Positions 58,928 through 64,000 of a stretch of 64,000 bases of DNA are shown here, piece after piece. Source of the DNA: Gaiellasilicea sp963707575 (lineage in GTDB: Bacteria; Actinomycetota; Thermoleophilia; Gaiellales; Gaiellaceae); the NCBI GenBank assembly GCA_963707575.1, contig OY970171.1, positions 1,612,001 to 1,676,000 of the forward strand, given 5' to 3'. The notes beneath the pieces were generated by a model. That model saw only the letters and a list, made by a program, of their open reading frames with translations, ran no database searches and was not told the DNA's origin. Numbering within the stretch: position 1 is the first letter of the stretch; the number at the start of each line of letters is the position of its first letter. The position numbers and the translations under genes are program-made.

Positions 58928-59146
58928 CTAAGCGTAGAGCTTCGCGAGGATCTCGTGGTCCTCGGGGAACCGTCCCTCGCGCTGCTTCGAGAACAGCACC
59001 TCGCCGTCGCGGACGACGTCGTACTGGCTCTTGGCGCCCTCGAGCGCGACTGCGTCGAGCCCCCTCCGCTTCAACACGGCCGCGAGACTCGCGGCCCGGC
59101 GGTCATAGCCGCCTCAGACGGGGCAGTAATGGATCTCGACGCGCAT
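58928..59146 (-). CDS. Selenoprotein of the SelW/SelT/SelH (Rdx) family, in-frame UGA
   Basis: Read through UGA, the frame from ATG 59146 to TAG gives 72 residues: MRVEIHYCPVU, then GGYDRRAASLAAVLKRRG, and a C-terminal half with SQYDVVRDGEVLFSKQREG and FPEDHEILAKLYA. The family has a thioredoxin-like fold with a CxxC or CxxU redox motif at the end of strand 1; here it is C8-P-V-U11, with the UGA (59116-59114) exactly at the second redox position. Downstream conservation continues without any frame change and a bSECIS-like hairpin follows. In most actinobacteria the position is Cys. Selenocysteine synthesis genes are not in the window, so a nonsense mutation is the alternative. Standard gene callers split or miss this gene. 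Confidence 0.8.
59078..59096 (-). promoter_or_regulatory. bSECIS-like hairpin downstream of the selenocysteine UGA
   Basis: In the mRNA, GGCCGCGA pairs perfectly with UCGCGGCC around the loop GUC; the loop begins 26 nt after the UGA. Bacterial SECIS elements need a small apical loop with a G in its first two bases, about 16-37 nt after UGA; both are met. A second small hairpin (GGCGG...CCGCC) lies directly after the UGA. Confidence 0.65.
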
Positions 59147-59166
59147 GCGCCGATCGTACCTAGGCC

Positions 59167-59607
59167 CTACGCGTCGCTCTCGCACGCCTCGAGGCCGGCT
59201 GCACGGGCAGCGTCCTCGGCCTCGGCGGAGTCGCCGATCTCACCGGCGATGCGGCTCGCCTCGGCTTCGTTGCCCGCACCAGCGGCCTCTTCGAGCTCGC
59301 CGAGCTGTCCGATCACCTCCTCGACTCGCGCGAGGTAGCGATCGAAGCCGTCCTCCAACGTCTCAGGCGGCTCGAGCTCACGAAGCTCGTCGACGGTGTC
59401 GCCTGTGACCGTCTGCGCCTCGCGCGCGTACGCCTCCAGCTCCTCGATCGAGCCCGGCGCCCCGAGCTCGCCGAGCCGAGCCTCGGCACGGTCGCAGATC
59501 GCCGTGGCCTGCTCGACGAACTCCGCGCGGGTGAGCTGGTCGTCGCCGTCACCACCGCAGCCGGCGAGCCCGAGCGTGAGTCCGAGAACGAGCAGGAATC
59601 GGCGCAT
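59167..59607 (-). CDS. Helical lipoprotein, paralogue of the one at 61436
   Basis: The product has 146 residues. Lipobox in TLGLAGCGGDG; the mature part is acidic and helical: FVEQATAICDRAEARL, ELRELEPPETLEDGFDRYL and ARAAGLEACESD. The two Cys, one near the N-terminus of the mature domain and one at the end, recur in the lipoprotein at 61436-61885, which has the same layout. No known family. It is located just upstream of and divergent from the sensor kinase gene. Confidence 0.75.
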   Translation of the reverse strand: MRRFLLVLGLTLGLAGCGGDGDDQLTRAEFVEQATAICDRAEARLGELGAPGSIEELEAYAREAQTVTGDTVDELRELEPPETLEDGFDRYLARVEEVIGQLGELEEAAGAGNEAEASRIAGEIGDSAEAEDAARAAGLEACESDA

Positions 59608-59714
59608 GGTCAGGGGCTTCGCCCTGTTCGCCCATCCGTAAACGCACGCGGGGTTGGCATCGGGCCGGGACGGCCGTAGAGTCCGACGGCGGCACGCAGA
59701 CTGGGGGCAATGCG

Positions 59715-61439
59715 GTGAAGTTGGCTGTTCAGATCATGGGCCTGGTGAATCTCGTCGCATTCACCGGGCTTGCCGCTGTCGCGCTGCGCCAGTGGCGCAT
59801 CCGGCGGGATGTTGCCGGCGCCTGGGCGGCCGCGAGCTTCGTCGCGATCGGCCTCGTGGTGCTCGTCGCCGAGGTCCTACCCGACGAGCCGGATGCGGTC
59901 TTCGAGCGCGCGGTCGAGCGGCTGGACATCGTCGTCCTCCTCCTCTTCCCGTATCTGCTCTACCGCTTCACCGTCGCCTTCGACCCGCCGTCGCGCCGTC
60001 TCTCGCGGATCGTCGACTCGGCCACGACGCTCCTCGTCGTGTGGACGCTCCTGCTCCCGAGCCTGCCCGACGAGGGCGAGGCGCGACCCGGGTGGTTCAC
60101 CGCCTACGTGCTCGCATTCGTGGTGCACTGGACGCTCCTCTCGATCGTCGTCGCCTGGCGCCTCTGGCGTGCCGGGCGCGGCGAGCCGGGCGTCTCACGC
60201 CGCCGGATGCAGATGCTGAGCTTCGCCACAGCGGCGATCACGATCGCGGTCATCCTGGTCGCGTTCCTTCCCGACGCCGGCCGGGTGGTCGACCTGGTCG
60301 CCCAGGTGATCGTCCTCCTGAGCGTGATCGGCTTCGTGCTCGGGCTTGCCCCGCCGTACATCGTGCGCCTCCTCTGGCGCCGGCGCGAACAGGAGCAGCT
60401 CCAGCGCGCGGTCGGGTCGTTGATGGCGCTGGCGACTCACGAGGGCGAGGTCGCCGAGCGCGTCCTCCAGCCGATGGCCGCGATCGTCGGCGCTCGCTCG
60501 GTCGCGCTGCGGGACGGGGCCGGCCAGCTCGTCGGGTCGTACGGCCCGGAGGGTCCCGACCTCGAGGCGGGTGGCGAGCTGCTCGCGGTCGACGTTCCCG
60601 GCGGCGGCATGCTCTCGGTGCGGACGGGCCGCTACGCACCGTTCTTCGGGGACGAGGAGCTGCGCCTCCTGCGCACGCTCGGCGCGCTGACGGGTCTTGC
60701 GCTAGACCGGGCACGGCTCTTCGGGCAGGAACGGGCGAGCCGGCTCGCGCTGGAGCGGGCCGATGCGCTCAAGTCCGACTTCGTCGCGCTCGCCGCGCAC
60801 GAGCTCCGTAGCCCCGTGGCGACCGCGCGCGGGATCGCCGAGACGCTGACGCGGCGGCGAGGCGAGCTCTCCGAGGAGCAGCGGCTCGAACTGGAGAACG
60901 CGATGGACGCGCAGATGGTGCGGCTCGCCGTGCTCGTCGATCAGCTGCTCGATCTCTCCCGGCTCGACGCCGACGCCGTCGCGATCGAACCGGAGCGCTT
61001 CCACGTCCGTGCACGGGTCGAACAGGTCGTCGCGACCGCGGTGGGCGGTCTCGCCGCGGGTGTCGAGGTCGCCATCGACCCCGAGCTCGAGGCGGCCGCC
61101 GACCTGGTCGCCTTCGACCGGATCGTCTCGAACCTCGTCACGAACGCGCTGCGCTACGGGGGGCCGCCGATCGTCGTGGATGCACGTCAGACCGACCACC
61201 ACTTCCGCCTCAGCGTCGAGGATCGCGGGAGCGGCGTGCCCACGGAATTCGTCCCGGTCCTCTTCGAGCGCTTCACGCGCGGCAGCGAGGCGCGCGAGCG
61301 GGCGACGGGGACCGGGCTCGGGCTGGCGATCGCCCGCTCGTACGCGCATGCCCACCGCGGCGAGCTCCTCTACGAGCCGGCCCAGCCTCGCGGCGCCCGC
61401 TTCCAGCTCGTGCTGCCGGCGGTGCTCGAGGCCGTCTAG
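59715..61439 (+). CDS. Membrane sensor histidine kinase (HisKA/HATPase)
   Basis: The product has 574 residues. Seven hydrophobic helices span about residues 1-225, resembling 7TM or HisKA_7TM sensor modules. A GAF-like region (about 235-340) is followed by HisKA with the H-box VALAAHELRSPVATARG (His about 362) and HATPase_c (NLVTNALRYGG, VEDRGSGVP, GTGLGLAIA). It is an orphan: no response regulator adjoins. GTG 59715 with CTGGGGG upstream. Flanked by two paralogous lipoprotein genes that might supply a periplasmic signal. Confidence 0.9.
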   Translation: MKLAVQIMGLVNLVAFTGLAAVALRQWRIRRDVAGAWAAASFVAIGLVVLVAEVLPDEPDAVFERAVERLDIVVLLLFPYLLYRFTVAFDPPSRRLSRIVDSATTLLVVWTLLLPSLPDEGEARPGWFTAYVLAFVVHWTLLSIVVAWRLWRAGRGEPGVSRRRMQMLSFATAAITIAVILVAFLPDAGRVVDLVAQVIVLLSVIGFVLGLAPPYIVRLLWRRREQEQLQRAVGSLMALATHEGEVAERVLQPMAAIVGARSVALRDGAGQLVGSYGPEGPDLEAGGELLAVDVPGGGMLSVRTGRYAPFFGDEELRLLRTLGALTGLALDRARLFGQERASRLALERADALKSDFVALAAHELRSPVATARGIAETLTRRRGELSEEQRLELENAMDAQMVRLAVLVDQLLDLSRLDADAVAIEPERFHVRARVEQVVATAVGGLAAGVEVAIDPELEAAADLVAFDRIVSNLVTNALRYGGPPIVVDARQTDHHFRLSVEDRGSGVPTEFVPVLFERFTRGSEARERATGTGLGLAIARSYAHAHRGELLYEPAQPRGARFQLVLPAVLEAV

Positions 61440-61885
61440 GCCGGCGCTCCCGGCTGCCCGCATGCTGGTAGCCCCAGCTCCTCGGCGGCGCGCCGGGCCT
61501 GGTCGGCGGCGCGGTCGCCGAGCGCGGCTGCGGCCGCGGCGGCCTGCCGGTCCTCGCGCTCCGCCGCCCGCGCCAGGTCGTTCAGCGAGCGGACGATCGC
61601 GCCGGAGGCGTTGACGAGCTGGTTGTGCGCGGATTCGAGCTCGTCGGGCGCCTCGAGCTCGTCGAGCGCGACCGTCTCGCGCTCCCTGATCTCGGCGACG
61701 GCGTCGCCGTACTCGGCGACCGAGGCGGCGGTGTCGCTCGGCGGCGGCACTTCCGCCGCCTCGCGGGTCGCGGTCGTGCAGATCTCCTCCGCCTGCTCGC
61801 GGTAGTCGCTCGCGGACGTGCCGCCACCGCAGCCCGCGAGGGCGGCTACGGCGGCGAGCAGTAGGACGACTCGCAGCCTCGTCAT
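61436..61885 (-). CDS. Helical lipoprotein, paralogue of the one at 59167
   Basis: The product has 149 residues. Lipobox AALAGCGGG; the mature part has YREQAEEICTTATREA, LDELEAPDELESAHNQLVN and an Ala-rich helix ending LGLPACGQPG. The layout and the two Cys match the lipoprotein at 59167-59607. The stop shares CTAG with that of the kinase gene, and the ATG overlaps the acyl-CoA dehydrogenase stop (ATGA). Confidence 0.75.
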   Translation of the reverse strand: MTRLRVVLLLAAVAALAGCGGGTSASDYREQAEEICTTATREAAEVPPPSDTAASVAEYGDAVAEIRERETVALDELEAPDELESAHNQLVNASGAIVRSLNDLARAAEREDRQAAAAAAALGDRAADQARRAAEELGLPACGQPGAPA

Positions 61886-63444
61886 CCCGCGAGCCTCGGC
61901 CGGTGGCGAGCGACGATCGCCCGCACGTCGAGGCCGGGAGGCAACGTCCCGTAGACGGAGCCGCCGTCGCCCAACCGGGAGGCGCAGAACGCGTCCGCGA
62001 CGGCGGGGTGGCCGTGGCGGACGAGCAGCGAGCCTTGCAGCGCGAGTGCGAGCCGCTCGACGAGCCGCCGGGCACGCGGCTCGAGCTCCTCGGCGTGGCC
62101 GAGCTCGTCCTTCAGGCGGACGACCGCGGCGTCGAGCCGCCGGTCCTCGCCGGCCGCGAGCTCGACCTCGGCGACGAAGGCCGCCACCGCCTCCGGCTCG
62201 CGTGCGAGCGCGCGGAGCACGTCGAGCGCGTTGACGTTGCCCGACCCCTCCCAGATCGAGTTCAGCGGGCTCTCGCGGTAGAGGCGCGGCAGCTGCGACT
62301 CCTCCACGTAGCCGTTCCCACCCAGGCACTCGAGGGCCTCGGCAACGAGCGGCGGCGTTCGCTTGCAGATCCAGAACTTGCAGACCGCAGTCGCGAGCCG
62401 GCGGAACGGGAGGTCGTCCTCGTCGAAGGCGCGGGCGAGTCGCAGCGCTGCCGCGGTTGCCGCCTCCGACTCGACGGCGAGATCGGCGAGCACGTTCTCC
62501 ATCAACGGCTGCTCGGCCAGCACGCGACCGAACGCGAGGCGGTGCGCCGCGTGATGCGTGGCCTCGGCCACCGCCCGGCGCATCAGCGCCGTCGACCCGA
62601 GCACGCAGTCGAGCCGCGTGTGGTTGACCATCTCGAGGATCGTCCGGACGCCGCGGCCCTCCTGGCCGACGAGCCGGGCCTCGGCGCCCTCGAGCCTGAT
62701 CTCGGCCGAGGCGTTCGAGCGGTTGCCGAGCTTGTCCTTGAGGCGGTCGATCTGAAAGCCGGGCTGCGGCCGCTCGACGAGGAAGCACGAGAGGCCCGCC
62801 GGCGCCTGCGCGAGCACGAGGAAGGCGTCCGACATCGGCGCGGAGCAGAACCACTTGTGCCCCTGCAGCTCCCAGCGATCGCCGGCCGGTTGCGCGGTCG
62901 TCTCGTTGGCGCGCACGTCGGAGCCGCCCTGGCGCTCGGTCATCGCCATCCCGCAGAGCGCGTCGCCGCTCGTCAGCCGCGGGATCCACTCCTCGGCGAG
63001 CGCGGGCTCCGTGCGCAGCGCCGGCACGGCTGCGAACGTCATCGAGAGCGGGCAGCCGACCCCGGCCTCCACCTGACCGAGCAGCATGAAGAGCGCGGCC
63101 CGCGCGGCGTGCGCGCCCGGCCTGGGGTCCACCCAGGGCAGCGACTGCACCCGCGCGCCGAGGCCGAGCTGCAGCAGGGCGTCCCAGGCGGGATGGAACT
63201 CGATCTCGTCGACGCGCTCGCCGTAGCGGTCGTGCGACCTGAGCCGTGGGGGATGCTCGTTCGCGAGCCGTCCCCACTCGAGCGGCTCGCCCCCGAGCGC
63301 CTCTCCGAACGCAGCGATCTCGCTCTCCCACGGAGCTCCGCCTTCGCGCTCGAGCCCTTCCACCAGAGGTGCGTCCTCCGTGAAGAGGTTGTAGCCCGCG
63401 AGCGGCGGCGGCTGATTGGCCGCGGAGGTCGACGTCGTCGCCAT
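61882..63444 (-). CDS. Acyl-CoA dehydrogenase, AidB-like
   Basis: The product has 520 residues, longer than ordinary acyl-CoA dehydrogenases and close to AidB/isovaleryl-type long forms. Segments: FEVDFHP-like EIEFHPAWDALLQLG, ALCGMAMTERQGGSDVRANET (flavin binding), WELQGHKWFCSAPMSDAFLVLA, MVNHTRLDCVLGSTALMRRA, and LECLGGNGYVEESQLPRLYRE with SIWEGSGNV, where the usual catalytic base Glu lies. It oxidises an acyl-CoA or protects from alkylation as in AidB; substrate unknown. Located 52 bp after paaD. Confidence 0.9.
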   Translation of the reverse strand: MATTSTSAANQPPPLAGYNLFTEDAPLVEGLEREGGAPWESEIAAFGEALGGEPLEWGRLANEHPPRLRSHDRYGERVDEIEFHPAWDALLQLGLGARVQSLPWVDPRPGAHAARAALFMLLGQVEAGVGCPLSMTFAAVPALRTEPALAEEWIPRLTSGDALCGMAMTERQGGSDVRANETTAQPAGDRWELQGHKWFCSAPMSDAFLVLAQAPAGLSCFLVERPQPGFQIDRLKDKLGNRSNASAEIRLEGAEARLVGQEGRGVRTILEMVNHTRLDCVLGSTALMRRAVAEATHHAAHRLAFGRVLAEQPLMENVLADLAVESEAATAAALRLARAFDEDDLPFRRLATAVCKFWICKRTPPLVAEALECLGGNGYVEESQLPRLYRESPLNSIWEGSGNVNALDVLRALAREPEAVAAFVAEVELAAGEDRRLDAAVVRLKDELGHAEELEPRARRLVERLALALQGSLLVRHGHPAVADAFCASRLGDGGSVYGTLPPGLDVRAIVARHRPRLAG

Positions 63445-63496
63445 CGCGTCCCATTGTCGCGGTTGGTCACCGGCGTCGCCGTGCGAACGCGGCCCG

Positions 63497-63979
63497 TTAG
63501 ATCGTCTTGAACTGCTCGAACGGCTGGCGGCAGCTCTTGCAGTAGCGCACCGAGCGGCACGGAGTGGGGCCGAAGATGTTGTCCAGGCGCGTGTCGCCGG
63601 AGCCGCAGTAGGGGCAGCGGAACGCCTTCGACTGGAGCTGGACCAGGGTCGTCGCGCCCGCGGAGCGTGGGGCGGGCGGCGCGAAGCCGGCCTCGCGGAG
63701 CTTCTCGCGGCCCGCGGGGGTGATCGAGTCGGTCGACCACGAGTCGTCGAGCACGACGTCCACTTGCGCCTCGCCGCCGAGCTCGCGCACGGCCGTCTCC
63801 ATCTCACTGCGCATCGTCTCGAGCGCCGGGCAGCCCAGGAAGGTCGGCGTGAACTCGATCCGCACGTGCTCACCGTCGACCCGGACGTCCTTGACGACGC
63901 CGAGATCGACCAGCGAGATGACCGGGATCTCGGGATCCGGGATCTCGGCCAGCGCCTCCCAGACCGCGGCCTCGGTCAC
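63497..63979 (-). CDS. paaD: Phenylacetyl-CoA epoxidase subunit PaaD
   Basis: The product has 160 residues. The N-terminal MIP18/DUF59 domain has IPDPEIPVISLVDLGVVKDV and FLGCPALETMRSEME. A C-terminal four-Cys zinc ribbon (FRCPYCGSGDT, RYCKSCRQPFEQFK) is specific to PaaD. It helps assemble the Fe-S or di-iron centres of the PaaABCE epoxidase. GTG 63979 forms a GTGA overlap with the preceding gene; GTG 63982 is an equal choice. Upstream paaABC are expected beyond the right edge. Confidence 0.93.
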   Translation of the reverse strand: MTEAAVWEALAEIPDPEIPVISLVDLGVVKDVRVDGEHVRIEFTPTFLGCPALETMRSEMETAVRELGGEAQVDVVLDDSWSTDSITPAGREKLREAGFAPPAPRSAGATTLVQLQSKAFRCPYCGSGDTRLDNIFGPTPCRSVRYCKSCRQPFEQFKTI

Positions 63980-64000
63980 CACTGGGCACCCGCCGGCGCC
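63976..64000 (-). CDS. C-terminal end of the gene upstream of paaD (probably paaC)
   Basis: Only seven codons and the TGA are present (residues APAGAQW). The 4-nt overlap with paaD and the usual paaABCD order make paaC likely. The fragment itself is too short to recognise. Confidence 0.4.

Noticed and set aside
58928..59146. Treating the SelW-like gene as a nonsense pseudogene
   Set aside because: The UGA is precisely at the redox-active Cys/Sec column, the remaining frame is intact and a SECIS-like hairpin follows. A pseudogene remains the alternative if Sec machinery is missing.

Overview
The window is high-GC, densely packed bacterial chromosome with no rRNA, tRNA, phage, transposase or CRISPR that I could see. 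The gene set fits a deep-branching actinobacterium, most likely class Thermoleophilia. The indicators are an FHA-FHA-PP2C-FtsW-PBP-PknB(PASTA) cell-wall cluster, actinobacterial-type HNH and Lrp proteins, a MqnD-type menaquinone step, and frequent 4-nt NTGA gene overlaps. That placement is inference, not a database result. Many transcription units have a TAnnnT hexamer exactly 6 nt before the start codon, which suggests widespread leaderless mRNAs.

Region by region. 1-5.7 kb: a two-component pair (NarL-type regulator cut by the window edge, GAF-GAF kinase), a SIMPL protein, a rhodanese, prephenate dehydratase behind a 329-bp leader-like gap, DUF2199 and HNH proteins. 5.9-17.4 kb: DUF4446 and CARDB-like membrane proteins, then a signalling and cell-wall cluster: multi-membrane Ser/Thr kinase, two FHA proteins, PP2C phosphatase, FtsW/RodA flippase or polymerase (apparently starting at CTG), class B PBP, PASTA kinase and D-Ala-D-Ala ligase. 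17.4-24.3 kb: a second receptor kinase, GabT, PdxH, a CBS protein bracketed by inverted copies of a structured repeat, a DUF4015 hydrolase, dCTP deaminase and a NAD(P)-binding protein. 24.3-30.2 kb: a candidate small RNA with its own terminator, then a sufS-sufU-Rieske-O-methyltransferase operon, a LON-domain protein, a methyltransferase and EttA.

30.2-46.6 kb: exported proteins (lipoprotein, TlpA-like thioredoxin, M6 protease), MFS transporters, YetF/DUF421, an ornithine-cyclodeaminase homologue, HIT protein, DtxR/MntR regulator, MqnD, thiolase, a DUF885 protein and aldehyde dehydrogenase. 46.7-55.5 kb: a purine-degradation island (allantoate amidohydrolase type M20, DUF3830, PuuD urate oxidase fused to cytochrome c, OHCU decarboxylase, HIU hydrolase, 8-oxoguanine/guanine deaminase, three-subunit xanthine dehydrogenase). 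It gives the route guanine or xanthine to urate to allantoin and beyond, with allantoinase absent from the window.

55.5-64 kb: EthD protein, two enoyl-CoA hydratases, an EamA exporter divergent from an Lrp regulator, an apparent UGA-decoded selenoprotein of the SelW/Rdx family, a sensor kinase flanked by two related lipoproteins, an acyl-CoA dehydrogenase, and PaaD with the end of probable PaaC at the right edge, pointing to phenylacetate catabolism beyond the window.

Most noteworthy: (i) the SelW-like gene with an in-frame UGA in a CxxU motif and a bSECIS-like hairpin; (ii) an intergenic three-hairpin repeat with compensatory stem changes; (iii) a second repeat that twice follows a stop codon in the same orientation; (iv) an unidentified terminator-ended RNA at 24.3-24.5 kb that encodes a 13-residue peptide behind a perfect Shine-Dalgarno sequence.
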